Shown: one piece after another, positions 1-8,205 of the stretch
Layout: the number at the start of each line of letters is the position of its first letter
Position numbering within the stretch: the stretch's first letter is position 1
Translations under genes and position numbers: made by a program
The notes under the pieces: model-generated
Told to the model about the DNA's origin: nothing
Databases searched by the model: none
The model's input: the letters and a program-made list of their open reading frames with translations, nothing else
Source: Natronorubrum texcoconense
Lineage (GTDB): Archaea > Halobacteriota > Halobacteria > Halobacteriales > Natrialbaceae
DNA length: 64,000 bases
Assembly (NCBI RefSeq): GCF_900100335.1
Contig: NZ_FNFE01000007.1
Location: forward strand, 186,001 to 250,000
Direction of reading: 5' to 3'

Positions 1-314
1 TAGCTACACTCGTACCCGCTCTCGACCAGCGCCTCCGAAAACGTCTCCATCTCAGCAGGCAGATTCGGCCGAATTGCGTCGGCCTCGTGGCTGTTGTTGA
101 GCATCCCGTGGTCGTGGGGGAACCGGCCGGTCATGAGCGACGCGCGGGCGCTCGTACAGATGCTGATCGGGGTGAACGCCTGCGAAAAGTGCATTCCCTC
201 CCTCGAGAGCCGATCCATCGTCTCGGTCTCGACCGGCGGCCCGTCGGGCGCGCTACAGTCGTATCGCTCCTGGTCAGTGAGGACGAAGAGGACGTTCGGT
301 CGGCTGTCAGCCAT
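1..314 (-). CDS. Sulfatase-family protein, N-terminal part (cut by window edge)
   Basis: About 104 N-terminal residues are present, starting at the ATG at 314; the rest lies beyond the left edge. The start, MADSRPNVLFVLTDQER, is the first metal-binding strand of the sulfatase/alkaline phosphatase fold. ICTSARASLMTG contains the C-x-[SA]-x-R sulfatase signature whose Cys is matured to formylglycine in active enzymes, followed by RFPHDHGML. Members hydrolyse sulfate or phosphate esters. The substrate cannot be told from this fragment, and no sugar or polysaccharide genes are visible beside it. Confidence 0.88.
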   Translation of the reverse strand, partial: MADSRPNVLFVLTDQERYDCSAPDGPPVETETMDRLSREGMHFSQAFTPISICTSARASLMTGRFPHDHGMLNNSHEADAIRPNLPAEMETFSEALVESGYECS

Positions 315-478
315 CGGACGTGCTACGCCGACGCCGTAATTAATGCTGGGGGCTGCAGGAATACGACCGACGGTTCTCGAGTCGGACACGACGACCGTGG
401 CGGCTTGGACTCGAGTCGACGGCCACCCACGCTCGACTCGATCACGCAGATAACGTCCGTCTATGTCAAGGCTGACCG

Positions 479-703
479 TTGAGTCGATCGGCGTCGAAGT
501 ACCGAATAGTGCCGATCGCGTACTGTGCGGCGTGTGAGTGGGAGCGACGAGCGGACGAGGACTCGAGCGAAGATCTCAACCGGCCGATGATCAACCACTA
601 CGTCGAGACCGGCCACGGTCCGATCGAACGGCTCGACCTCGCGGACTCGCTCTCGACGCTATCGGCGCGTCACGACTCCTGGGACCGTCACGAACGCGAG
701 TAG
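479..703 (+). CDS. Small hypothetical protein with CxxC
   Basis: A 74-residue acidic frame read from a TTG at 479; a GTG at 509 is the other possible start and there is no ATG. It contains YCAAC near the N-terminus and an HYVETGH stretch in the middle, which together could hold one zinc ion. I cannot name a family. Acidic composition and G+C-rich third positions suggest coding. It lies between the divergent sulfatase and the convergent hisS, so it is probably a single-gene unit. Start and reality are moderately uncertain. Confidence 0.5.
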   Translation: MSRSASKYRIVPIAYCAACEWERRADEDSSEDLNRPMINHYVETGHGPIERLDLADSLSTLSARHDSWDRHERE

Positions 704-840
704 CCGCTGCCGAAAGACAGGGATCGGCTGTGAACGGCTCTGTGCTCGTGACTCCCAAGACGATCAGCGCCCGCTCGAAATCGTCGACCGGCAGCCGAGG
801 GCTCCCTCTTCGAGACCGGTGATCGGTGACCGAGAGTGCC

Positions 841-2139
841 CTACTCGAAATCGTCGATCGTCGGTCGCTCGAGGTCCCCGGGGAAGGAGTCGACCGGCAC
901 CTGAATCTGGTCGCCCGATTCCATATCCTTGATCGTGACTTCGTCGTTCTCGAGATCCTGCTCGCCGACGATGACGACCGTCTCGGCGTTGATCGAGTCG
1001 GCGTAGTTCAACTGCGCGCCGAAGGATCGACCGGCGACGTCGGTCTCGACGACGTGGCCCGTCTCGCGCAGGTCGCGGGAGATCCGGGCTGCTTCCGTCC
1101 GCGTGTCGCCGACCTGGAGCACGTAGTACTCCGTTTGGACTTCTTCCTCGGGCCAGACGCCCGCACGCTGACACAACAGCGACAGCGTCGCGTGGCCGGG
1201 CGCGACGCCGACCGCGGGCGTCGGCTGGCCGCCGAAGCTCTCGATCAGGTCGTCGTAGCGGCCGCCACCGAAGATCGACCGCGAGACCTCGCCCGTCGAG
1301 TCGAAGCACTCGAAGACGACGCCGGTGTAGTAGTCGAGTCCGCGCGCGGTCTCGAGCGAGATCGTACAGTACTCGCGAGCGCCGAAGTCCTCCGCAGCGG
1401 CGAGCACGTTTTGCAGGTTCTCGACGGCATCGGTCACGCGCTCGCTGTCGGCAAACGCTTCGACGTCCTCGAGGTCGCCGCCCGCGATGAGGTCGGCGAA
1501 CTCGGCGGCCTGATCGGCCGTCAGCCCGGCACCGATCAGCAGGTCGTGGTACTCGACCTGCGAGAGCTTGTCCGATTTGTCGACCGCGCGGATCGCGGCG
1601 TCGGTATCGAGATCCGTATCGTAGCTCTCGAGGACGCCGCCCAGAATATCTCGGTGCGAGATTCGGAACTCGAAGTGCTCGCCCGTCAGGCCGAGGCCGG
1701 TCAGCGCGTCGGCGGCCCACGCCAGAATCTCGGCGTCTGCTTCGGGTTCCGAGGAACCGAAGATGTCGACGTTGGTCTGGTAGAACTCGCGCTGGCGGCC
1801 CTGTTGGACCTGCTCGTAGCGCCAGAACGGCCGCGTCGAGAACCACTTGATCGGCTTCGAGAGCGCTTGCTGTTTCGCGACGACCATCCGCGCGACGGTC
1901 GGAGTCAGTTCCGGCGTGAGCGTGACGTGGCGACCGCCCTGGTCCTCGAACGAGTAGAGTTCGTCGACGATGTCGTCGCCGCTCTTGTCGGTCCACAGCT
2001 CGGCTCGTTCCAGGGCCGGCGTCCCGATCTCGCGGAAGCCGTAGCCGCGAGCGGTCTCCTCGACGACGTCGATGGTCGCCCGTCTGGCGGCCATCTCGCC
2101 GGGATAGAAGTCACGAAAGCCCTTGATCCGGTCGTACAT
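841..2139 (-). CDS. hisS: Histidyl-tRNA synthetase
   Basis: Cytosolic class II aminoacyl-tRNA synthetase that charges tRNA-His. The N-terminus MYDRIKGFRDFYPGEM matches the family; motif 2 is around FRYE-like RPFWRYEQVQQGRQREF, and the HisA signature region is LDYYTGVVFECF followed by the motif-3 region FGGGRYDDL. The C-terminal anticodon-binding domain ends in an acidic tail. The ATG at 2139 gives 432 residues; a GTG at 2157 would add six. It is divergent from the histidine kinase at 2307. Confidence 0.96.
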   Translation of the reverse strand: MYDRIKGFRDFYPGEMAARRATIDVVEETARGYGFREIGTPALERAELWTDKSGDDIVDELYSFEDQGGRHVTLTPELTPTVARMVVAKQQALSKPIKWFSTRPFWRYEQVQQGRQREFYQTNVDIFGSSEPEADAEILAWAADALTGLGLTGEHFEFRISHRDILGGVLESYDTDLDTDAAIRAVDKSDKLSQVEYHDLLIGAGLTADQAAEFADLIAGGDLEDVEAFADSERVTDAVENLQNVLAAAEDFGAREYCTISLETARGLDYYTGVVFECFDSTGEVSRSIFGGGRYDDLIESFGGQPTPAVGVAPGHATLSLLCQRAGVWPEEEVQTEYYVLQVGDTRTEAARISRDLRETGHVVETDVAGRSFGAQLNYADSINAETVVIVGEQDLENDEVTIKDMESGDQIQVPVDSFPGDLERPTIDDFE

Positions 2140-2306
2140 GCTCGTCCGTTCGGGCACGGCGAACTTCTATCCTGTTATTCCCGAACGGCTGGGGCATCGA
2201 TAGCGGTAGCCGCCCCTTTCGTACGGTGTTCTCGGCGGTTATTTCCACCTCGATCGAGATGAGATACTCCCGTAAATTGATATCTTTCTGGGTGGTCCGT
2301 GGGCCT

Positions 2307-3347
2307 GTGCAACCCACTGCGGACGACGACTGGGTCGCCGAGATCGGCGACCAACTTCCGGTTTCACCGCTGTCGCTCCTCGGATTCGTCCTCGCGGCCA
2401 CCATCGGCGTTCGGATCGCCGGCGAGAGCGCCTCGAGCCAGGCGCTCCTCGAGAGCGTCTTTCCGCTCGTGACCGCGACGGCGGTCGTCCTCGCCGATCG
2501 CTTTCTGGTGGCGATGGACGTCCCGATACGCGACCGACTCACCGTTTTCGCCTACGCGCTCGGCGGCTTTCTCGCCGCCGTCGTCGTGACGTCGCTCCAC
2601 CTCTACATCGCCTACCTCGAGGGGACCGGCGCTCACGCGCCGTTGTACTTACTGTTGATGGGCGGGACGATGGGCGTCGGTGCCGGCACCGTCGCCGGCG
2701 TTTTCGACATCAAACAGCGAGCGGCAACCCGCGAGGCGCGACGCCAGAGCGACCGACTCGAGGAGTTCGCGAGCGTGGTGAGCCACGACCTTCGGAACCC
2801 GCTCAGCGTCGCGCGCGGTCGCCTCGACGCGGCGTTTCGGACCGGCAGCGCCGACCACCTGAAAGAGGTCGACGCCTCCCTCCGGCGGATGGACGAACTG
2901 ATCGACGCCTCGCTGTCGGTGGCCCGCAACGGGACGCAGGTCGAGGAGACCTACGAGGTCCCGCTGATCGAACTCGCGAGCGACGCCTGGTCGGCCACCG
3001 CGACCGACGAGGCGACCTACGAGGTCGTCGACTCTCGGACGCTGCAGGTCGACCCGCTGCGCACGAAACGGCTGTTCGAGAACCTTTTTCGCAACTCGCT
3101 GGACCACGGTCGGGACGACGTTCACGTCCGCGTCGGTTCCTGTGACGGCGGCTTCTTCGTCGAGGACGACGGTCCCGGCATCCCTGAGGACGAACGCGAC
3201 AAAATTCTGGAACAAGGATACTCGACCGCGAGGGACGGTTCGGGGCTGGGACTGGCCATCGTCCGCGCCATCGCCGACGCCCACGGCTGGTCGATTACGG
3301 TGACCGAGAGCGAATCGGGCGGGGCCCGGTTCGAATTCACTGGGTAG
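2307..3347 (+). CDS. Membrane-anchored sensor histidine kinase
   Basis: The N-terminal part carries about four hydrophobic segments (LLGFVLAATIGV, VTATAVVLADRFLV, FAYALGGFLAAVVV, YLLLMGGTMGVG). Then comes a HisKA dimerisation domain with H-box FASVVSHDLRNPL (His about residue 160) and a HATPase domain with N-box NLFRNSLDHG, DDGPGIP and GSGLGLAIV. No extracellular sensory domain or PAS is visible, so the membrane part itself may sense. No response regulator gene is adjacent. I chose the GTG at 2307 because upstream in-frame starts precede an A+T-rich promoter-like stretch; an ATG-less extension to 2226 is possible. Confidence 0.88.
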   Translation: MQPTADDDWVAEIGDQLPVSPLSLLGFVLAATIGVRIAGESASSQALLESVFPLVTATAVVLADRFLVAMDVPIRDRLTVFAYALGGFLAAVVVTSLHLYIAYLEGTGAHAPLYLLLMGGTMGVGAGTVAGVFDIKQRAATREARRQSDRLEEFASVVSHDLRNPLSVARGRLDAAFRTGSADHLKEVDASLRRMDELIDASLSVARNGTQVEETYEVPLIELASDAWSATATDEATYEVVDSRTLQVDPLRTKRLFENLFRNSLDHGRDDVHVRVGSCDGGFFVEDDGPGIPEDERDKILEQGYSTARDGSGLGLAIVRAIADAHGWSITVTESESGGARFEFTG

Positions 3348-3362
3348 GGCAGTCGGCGTCGA

Positions 3363-3749
3363 TCACGTCGACGTCCCGTACTCGGTGTACGTCAAGAGGA
3401 GAAAGGGAACGAGCGCGCCGACGCCGAGGACGAGCACGTAGATGATCCCCTCGGAGAGGGCGGTGAACTCGTCGAGTCCGAACAGAAGCCCCATTCCGAG
3501 TATGACGAAGACGCCGATCAGCTTGTTTTCGGCAGTGATCAACCCCTCTCGCTTGACGGCAATATAGAGCGACACGAGCACGAGGACGACGGTCCCGGCG
3601 AGAACGGCGACGAACAGCCGAATCAACCCCGTTGCCAGGCCGACCCAGAACCCGATCCCAACCAGCAGGTAGCCGGCTGCGAGTGCCGTCGTCGCGACCC
3701 GTCCGGTTAGAAATTCGCTGTCGTTCGGTTCCGCCCGCGCAGTGCACAT
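3363..3749 (-). CDS. Small integral membrane protein, about four TM helices
   Basis: 128 residues from ATG 3749 (MCTARAEPNDSEF). Four hydrophobic stretches: ALAAGYLLVGIGFWVGLA, IRLFVAVLAGTVVLVLVSLY, LIGVFVILGMGLLFGL and IIYVLVLGVGALVPFLLL. Short charged loops separate them (VKREGLITAENK between 2 and 3). I do not recognise the family. It is convergent with the histidine kinase, whose stop lies 15 bases away, and upstream of it is the PP-loop ATPase on the same strand about 155 bases off, so it is probably transcribed alone. An upstream extension to 3824 looks non-coding. Confidence 0.7.
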   Translation of the reverse strand: MCTARAEPNDSEFLTGRVATTALAAGYLLVGIGFWVGLATGLIRLFVAVLAGTVVLVLVSLYIAVKREGLITAENKLIGVFVILGMGLLFGLDEFTALSEGIIYVLVLGVGALVPFLLLTYTEYGTST

Positions 3750-3904
3750 ATTTCGAGGGCGTCGTGTAGTGTTAAATGTATTACTGTTGTAGGATTTCGC
3801 GTGAATGCATAGGTCCACACTCACGGCCGCCCTCGCGGCGTTCGCCGTTGCTCGTCTCCATCTCGACAGGAGAGCGACTCAGAACGGAGCACGGAACCAG
3901 CGTA

Positions 3905-4501
3905 TTACTCCTGCTGGACGCCCGTCACGTACGTCTGCGTGTGGTCCGGAAAACACTCCGCGATGGCACCGGGACCGGCTTTGTCGGCGATGATCGCCCG
4001 TAGCTCCGCCTCGTAGTCCGCCCGGTCGATCTCCTCGCTCGGCCCGACGACGACCTCGAGTTCCGTCTCGACCAATCGATCGACGGCGGTGCGGCCAAAG
4101 CCCGACAGCGGGGCGATGTAGTCGACGTCGTGGCGGTCCTCGAGGCTCTGAGCCTGTGCGCGCGAGACCGTGGGGACGCGGTCGTCGCGCCGGGTGCCGT
4201 CCGCGATGGCGTCGTACTCTCGCTCGGCCAGCCGCTCTAAGGCGTGCAGGTGGACCTGCTGGATGCCGTTGCGGGGGAAACCATCCTCGCGGATCGTCCC
4301 GGCGGCGTCCCGGGCGATGTCGGGATCGAGTTCGAGGCGTTCGAACTCGAAGTCGAGAGCTGCGGCCGTCTCGCGGGCGTGGGTCCAGTCGTCACTGATG
4401 CCGAAGTGGGCCGTGACGAGGGTGACGTCGTAGAACTCCTCTAAGAGCAGCGCCGCGAGCGTCGAGTCCTTGCCGCCGCTGTAGAGAACCCCGAGCTCCA
4501 T
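3905..4501 (-). CDS. PP-loop ATPase family protein (DUF7411-like)
   Basis: 198 residues. The N-terminal LYSGGKDSTLAALLL holds the SGGKDS pyrophosphate-binding loop of adenine-nucleotide alpha hydrolases (ATP to AMP + PPi, as in tRNA thiolases, NAD synthetase or diphthamide ligases). A second conserved-looking block, DAIADGTRRDDRVPT, resembles the ADGTxxDD substrate-side motif seen in related families. The C-terminus has no obvious RNA-binding domain. It overlaps the stop codon of the PDCD5-like gene by one base, so translation is probably coupled and it belongs to the rps19e ribosomal operon; a role in tRNA or translation-factor modification is an inference from that context. Confidence 0.75.
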   Translation of the reverse strand: MELGVLYSGGKDSTLAALLLEEFYDVTLVTAHFGISDDWTHARETAAALDFEFERLELDPDIARDAAGTIREDGFPRNGIQQVHLHALERLAEREYDAIADGTRRDDRVPTVSRAQAQSLEDRHDVDYIAPLSGFGRTAVDRLVETELEVVVGPSEEIDRADYEAELRAIIADKAGPGAIAECFPDHTQTYVTGVQQE

Positions 4502-4857
4502 CAGCGACGCGTGATGTCGAAGCTCTTCGAGTCGGGCTTTAACTCCTGGAGGAGCTTCTTCATCTTGTCGTCGTCAATTTTGCCCTGAATGCGGCCGCTC
4601 TTGGCCAGCGTGACGACCTGTCGCTCGACCTGCTCGCCGAACTGGGGCTTGCTCATCTTGACCGTGTTGAGCCGTTTCCGGGCGTCGTCGGTCAGGTACT
4701 GACGCAGGAGCGCCTTCTTCTGGGCTTCGGCCTGCTGCTGGGCCGCTTCCTGCGAGGCACCGCCCTGGCCTTGCTGGCCCTCGGCCTGTTCCTGTAGCTG
4801 CTCCATCTTCTTCTGTCGGAGCTCCTCGAGTTTCTCTTCGTCGGGTGAACCACTCAT
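4501..4857 (-). CDS. DNA-binding protein of the PDCD5 family
   Basis: 118 residues, typical for archaeal PDCD5/TFAR19-like proteins. A charged, Gln-rich N-terminal helix ([14 protein letters not shown], then repeated Gln/Ala) precedes the helical bundle with [18 protein letters not shown] and [15 protein letters not shown]. Archaeal homologues are small DNA/nucleic-acid-binding proteins of unclear function, almost always beside the S19e gene, as here (rps19e stop-side gap about 105 bases). It overlaps the downstream PP-loop ATPase by one base. Confidence 0.92.
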   Translation of the reverse strand: MSGSPDEEKLEELRQKKMEQLQEQAEGQQGQGGASQEAAQQQAEAQKKALLRQYLTDDARKRLNTVKMSKPQFGEQVERQVVTLAKSGRIQGKIDDDKMKKLLQELKPDSKSFDITRR

Positions 4858-4962
4858 AGGCTACTGTTGTGTTCCACGGTGGAAAATGATTACGGACGAG
4901 ATGTACGACTGCCGGTGCTCGAGGGGACGTTCGGTGAGAAAAGCCGGTCTCGCGTCGCGTCG

Positions 4963-5415
4963 TTACGCGTAGCGCTCGAGTTCCGGACGGTCGAGCTCTT
5001 CGAGGACGGTACCAGCGGTGTCGTCGAGCAGGCTCTGACCCGCGGGCGTGATGCGTCGGCCCTCACCCTCGGCGGTCTCGACGAGGTCCTCTTCCTCTAA
5101 CTGCTGGAGGATGGTGCGGATCAGGTTCTTCGAGCCGTCGGCGCGCTTGTCCGGGGCGACCTGGTAGCGGTTCGAGGTCTTGCCGCCGCCGTACTCCGTC
5201 GAGAGTCGCTCGACACCGACGGGACCGCGGTCGGAGACCTTGCGCAGGAGGCTCGCGGCGCGGGTCGCCCAGAACGTCTCCTGTTCCGGTGGGAGTTCGC
5301 GATCGACACCGCTCTTTGCGAACTTACCCCAGTCGGGTTCGTCGAGCCGTTCCTCGAGATCGTCGGCGAGCGCCTCGATGAGGTCGTCCGCCGGAACGTC
5401 GTACATCGTAGCCAT
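4963..5415 (-). CDS. rps19e: 30S ribosomal protein S19e
   Basis: 150 residues from the ATG at 5415 (MATMYDVPADDLI); a frame extension to 5451 crosses the upstream region and is less likely. S19e landmarks: PDWGKFAKSG, TFWATRAASLLRKV, GPVGVERLSTEYGG and RRITPAGQSLLDD, forming a winged-helix-like all-alpha protein used in 30S assembly in archaea and eukaryotes. It opens the run rps19e, PDCD5, PP-loop ATPase on the minus strand. Confidence 0.95.
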   Translation of the reverse strand: MATMYDVPADDLIEALADDLEERLDEPDWGKFAKSGVDRELPPEQETFWATRAASLLRKVSDRGPVGVERLSTEYGGGKTSNRYQVAPDKRADGSKNLIRTILQQLEEEDLVETAEGEGRRITPAGQSLLDDTAGTVLEELDRPELERYA

Positions 5416-5610
5416 TGGCGTGTGGTTTCCGTCCGCGGCATTTAAGGCCATCGTATTCTGCCGGTGTGTCGCGGTGCGTGCGGAGTGTGTACACGGGTTT
5501 CACGGACTCCGCGGGGGCGACTCGAGACTCGCTCTCCAGCGTCGAGGTCGGTTCCGCTCTCGCGGCCGCAGCCCGGACCGTTTTTCGTGCTGGACTCGAA
5601 ACGCCCAGAT

Positions 5611-6507
5611 ATGGACGAACGCGCCGCGCTGGCGCTGCTGGAACGCGAACTCGAGGCCGCGGGCGACGACGCTGCCGTCGTCGACGGACTCGTGATCACG
5701 ACGGATATGCTCCACGAGCGGACGGATTTCCCGGCCGGAACGACCCGCTACACGGCGGGTTGGCGGGCCGTCGGGGCCTCGCTCTCGGACGTCGCCGCGA
5801 TGGGTGCCGAGGCGACCGCCGCCGTCGCGGCCTACGCGGCCCCCGAGTTCGACGCCGAGGAACTGCTCGCGTTCGTACGCGGCGCGAGCGACGTCTGCGA
5901 ACGCGTCGGCGGCGAGTACGTCGGCGGCGATCTCGACGGCCACGAGGAGTTCACCGCAACGACGACCGCGATCGGCAGCACTGACGACCCCGTCTACCGC
6001 AGCGGTGCGACTCCCGGCGACGTCGTCTGCGTCACCGGGACGCTGGGCCGCAGCGCCGCCGCACTCGAGCTGTTCGAACGCGGCACGCGTCATGACGACC
6101 CGGACGTACTCGAGCGCGCGAACGAGCTGTTCCGGTTCGAGCCGCGAATCGCGGCCGGCCGAGCGCTCGCACCCCACGCGACCGCGATGATGGACTCGAG
6201 CGACGGGCTCGCCCGCTCGCTACACCAGCTCGCCGAAGCCAGCGACTGCGGATTCGAGATCGACGCCGAGACGATTCCGATCGACGACGCGTTGCGCTCC
6301 GTCGCCGCGAGCGACGACGAGGCGCTCGAGCGCGCGACGACCTTCGGCGAGGACTTCGAACTCGTCGTTACGATACCCGAGGACGCAGTTGAAACCGTAC
6401 AGTCGGCGCTCGCGGTCGATCTGTCAGTGATCGGGTCCGTCACCGCGCGCGAGAACGGAATCACGATGGACGGCGAAGCGCTCGAGGATCGCGGCTACAC
6501 GCACTGA
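5611..6507 (+). CDS. thiL: Thiamine-monophosphate kinase
   Basis: 298 residues. Phosphorylates thiamine monophosphate to the cofactor thiamine diphosphate with ATP. Family landmarks: VITTDMLHERTDFP (substrate and Mg-binding Asp), YTAGWRAVGASLSDVAAMGA (the dimer/Mg loop with SDVAAMG), VGGDL, the ATP-binding region VCVTGTLGRSAAAL, MMDSSDGLARSL and the C-terminal GEDFELV. Start chosen at ATG 5611 because MDERAALALLERE matches the usual N-terminus. It is divergent from rps19e and has no other thiamine gene nearby. Confidence 0.94.
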   Translation: MDERAALALLERELEAAGDDAAVVDGLVITTDMLHERTDFPAGTTRYTAGWRAVGASLSDVAAMGAEATAAVAAYAAPEFDAEELLAFVRGASDVCERVGGEYVGGDLDGHEEFTATTTAIGSTDDPVYRSGATPGDVVCVTGTLGRSAAALELFERGTRHDDPDVLERANELFRFEPRIAAGRALAPHATAMMDSSDGLARSLHQLAEASDCGFEIDAETIPIDDALRSVAASDDEALERATTFGEDFELVVTIPEDAVETVQSALAVDLSVIGSVTARENGITMDGEALEDRGYTH

Positions 6508-6525
6508 TAGCGGAGTCACGGTTCG

Positions 6526-7692
6526 TTACGGGATGATCTCGAGGGGAACGGGCATGAAACAGAGCGCACCGAGCCCGAACGTGAGAATTCCCACGAGGAG
6601 TCGGCCGGTACCGAGACGCTCGTCGGTGACCGGGCGGGCCGCCCCCGCCGAGGCGAAGAGCGCGGTCAGGATCCCCCACAGGATCCAGATGAACACCGAC
6701 TGGAACCCGTAGCCGCCGACGAAGTAGAGGTAGCCGGCGAGTGCGATCAGCGCAGTCGGAACGATCGTGCTGACGAGCGCGTGGAACTCTCCGGCCATCG
6801 CCCGGAGGATGTGCCCGCCGTCGAGTTGACCCACCGGAATCAGGTTGAGGAAGGTGACGAACATGCCGACCCAGGCGCCGATGACGACCGGGTTGACGTT
6901 TCGAGTCGGGTCGTCGGCGTACATCGGCTGGTCGACCGCCCACGCGAGCAACTCGAGCATCGGCGGGATTCCGAGTCGGAACCCGCTCCCGTCGGCCTCC
7001 TCGAGGAGCGGCTCCGGAACGGTGACGGGCGGCATATGTAGCCCGATAATCGCGACGGCGATCGTCGCCACCAGTCCGGCGAGCGGCCCGGCGACGCCGA
7101 TGTCGAACAGCGCTTTCCGGTCGGGCATCTGCCCCTTCAACCTGATCACCGCCCCCATCGTCCCGATGATCGTCGGGATGGGGATAAAGTACGGGAGCGA
7201 GGCGTCGACCTCGTGGTAGCGGCTCATCACGTAGTGACCCAGTTCGTGGACGCCGAGTACCCCGAGAATCGCGAGCGAGAAGGGCCACGCCTGGAGCATC
7301 ACCATCGGATCCGACAACGGATCGAGCTGGGGGTACCACCAGAGTGCGCCGACGAACAGCGTCGAGACGACCGTCGCCAGCAACAATAGGACGTTCGTCC
7401 ATGGGATCCCGTTGATGCCGAGGTCGATCGGCTCGGCGACGAGCACGTACTCGCCGTACCGGGTGGTCAGCTGCGGATCGTAGCCCGCCTTTCGGAACGC
7501 GGGCCACAGCTCGCGCATCGCCTCCTCGGGATGTACCCGCGGATCGCCGTAGTAGATCAGCTGATCGCCCTCGGTTCGGATCTCGTAGATCGTAAACACG
7601 GACTCGATGCGCTCGAGCGGCGGCCCGGCGTCGAGCGACGAGCCGTTCGTCCGCGCGGACCCGAACTCGGACGAGTCGACGTCGTCCATCAT
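6526..7692 (-). CDS. Site-2 protease family (M50) membrane metalloprotease, cytosolic N-terminal domain
   Basis: 388 residues. A soluble N-terminal domain of about 90 residues (Phe/Tyr-rich beta strands, VFTIYEIRTEGDQLIYYG) precedes six or so membrane segments. The catalytic zinc motif is VHELGH at about residues 148-153, with the third ligand in NLIPVGQLDGGHILRA. S2P enzymes cut membrane-bound substrates such as anti-sigma-like or regulatory proteins; the substrate here is unknown. A TTTATAC box at 7713-7719 lies 20 bases upstream of the ATG, implying a leaderless mRNA. There is a second, different M50 protease at 12217. Confidence 0.92.
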   Translation of the reverse strand: MMDDVDSSEFGSARTNGSSLDAGPPLERIESVFTIYEIRTEGDQLIYYGDPRVHPEEAMRELWPAFRKAGYDPQLTTRYGEYVLVAEPIDLGINGIPWTNVLLLLATVVSTLFVGALWWYPQLDPLSDPMVMLQAWPFSLAILGVLGVHELGHYVMSRYHEVDASLPYFIPIPTIIGTMGAVIRLKGQMPDRKALFDIGVAGPLAGLVATIAVAIIGLHMPPVTVPEPLLEEADGSGFRLGIPPMLELLAWAVDQPMYADDPTRNVNPVVIGAWVGMFVTFLNLIPVGQLDGGHILRAMAGEFHALVSTIVPTALIALAGYLYFVGGYGFQSVFIWILWGILTALFASAGAARPVTDERLGTGRLLVGILTFGLGALCFMPVPLEIIP

Positions 7693-7712
7693 CGATGGTT
7701 CAAGGTCTCCTC

Positions 7713-7719
7713 GTATAAA
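7713..7719 (-). promoter_or_regulatory. TATA box for the M50 protease gene
   Basis: TTTATAC read on the minus strand, 20 bases before the ATG at 7692. The same heptamer at the same spacing precedes pstS in this window, so I take it as the archaeal TFB/TBP box. It lies between the gene and the repeat element at 7747. Confidence 0.65.
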
Positions 7720-7806
7720 TCGCCTGTCGTCGGCGGCGCCGACTGGGATAGTAACAACTGAAACGATTTACACACCGATCGCATAGCTCGCGGGTCGTCG
7801 CTCCCC

Positions 7807-7897
7807 CTCGCTTTGCCGCGGTTCTCGCTCACTTCGTTCGCTCGCGGGTCACTGCGTTCCCCGCTCGCTTTCCCGCGGTTCTCACTCACTTCGTTCG
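7807..7897 (+). repeat. Two direct copies of a 34-base unit, period 57
   Basis: The unit at 7807-7840 (ctcgctttgccgcggttc...) recurs at 7864-7897 with two differences. Both contain the low-complexity string TCACTTCGTTCG. They lie inside the long palindromic element. This kind of GC-rich 'cgctcacttcgttcg' sequence yields open frames on the minus strand but I see no sign of a real gene. Confidence 0.7.
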
Positions 7898-7898
7898 T

Positions 7899-7958
7899 TC
7901 CGAACCGCGTACGCTCCGAACCGCGTACGCTCCGAACCGCGTACGCTCCGAACCGCGC
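7899..7958 (+). repeat. 16-base tandem repeat, 3 full copies plus a partial one
   Basis: Unit tccgaaccgcgtacgc at 7899, 7915 and 7931, then 12-14 bases of a fourth from 7947. The copies are identical and have no spacers, so it is a simple tandem array, not CRISPR. It sits in the centre of the long palindromic element. Confidence 0.85.
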
Positions 7959-8030
7959 TTCCCTCCTGCGATCGGATGTGCATTGACTTTCAGTGTCTAC
8001 TATCGGTTGCACTACAGGGTTCGAAACGAA

Positions 8031-8060
8031 CGGGTCGGACGGAAGGGGGTGGCCGACCCG
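8031..8060 (+). other. GC-rich perfect hairpin in gene-free sequence
   Basis: CGGGTCGG (8031-8038) and CCGACCCG (8053-8060) form an eight-base-pair perfect stem around 14 bases. It lies between the palindromic element and the 3' end of the DUF7123-type gene. The surrounding 8004-8205 is G-rich on the plus strand and holds no convincing gene. It could be a terminator for the leftward... or rightward transcript, or part of a structured RNA; no T-run follows. Confidence 0.4.
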
Positions 8061-8205
8061 AAAGGGGTGCTGCGGGGACTTCAGGGAACGTGCCGGATCG
8101 CGGGAGAACCGCGTTGACACGCAGGGTGTAGGTGCGGTGGGTGTAGCGGGGATCGGGGGAGATCCGTCGCGTCGTGGCTGGAACAGCCGATCGACACGAT
8201 CTGCG

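Larger units (their letters stand above)
7747..8003 (+). repeat. Palindromic dispersed element, long copy (copy A)
   Basis: Left arm 7747-7783 (atagtaacaactgaaacg at its outer end, ccgatcgca at its inner end) and right arm 7967-8003 (tgcgatcgg inner, cagtgtctactat outer). The arms are imperfect inverted repeats of one another, sharing terminal ATAGTA, ACTGAAA and the inner CCGATCGCA. Each arm is almost identical to the corresponding arm of the short copy at 53578-53660. The arms here enclose about 183 bases of repetitive sequence instead of nine. No transposase is present, so it resembles a non-autonomous MITE or REP-like element. It fills most of the 513-base gene-free stretch 7693-8205. Confidence 0.75.

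Noticed and set aside
774-863. Second copy of the hisS 3' end upstream of 840
   Set aside because: Only ctcgaaatcgtcga (14 bases) is shared; the flanks do not continue the match, so chance or codon bias explains it.
7899-7958. Possible CRISPR repeats
   Set aside because: The 16-base units abut without spacers, are only three and a half in number, and no cas gene is in the window.
8014-8030. tRNA T-arm-like cagggttcgaaacg
   Set aside because: No matching acceptor, D or anticodon arms within 90 bases on either side.
7761-8120. Minus-strand open frame with repeated EVSENRGKA peptides
   Set aside because: It is the translation of the GC-rich direct repeats; no start context, no family, and it crosses the palindromic element.
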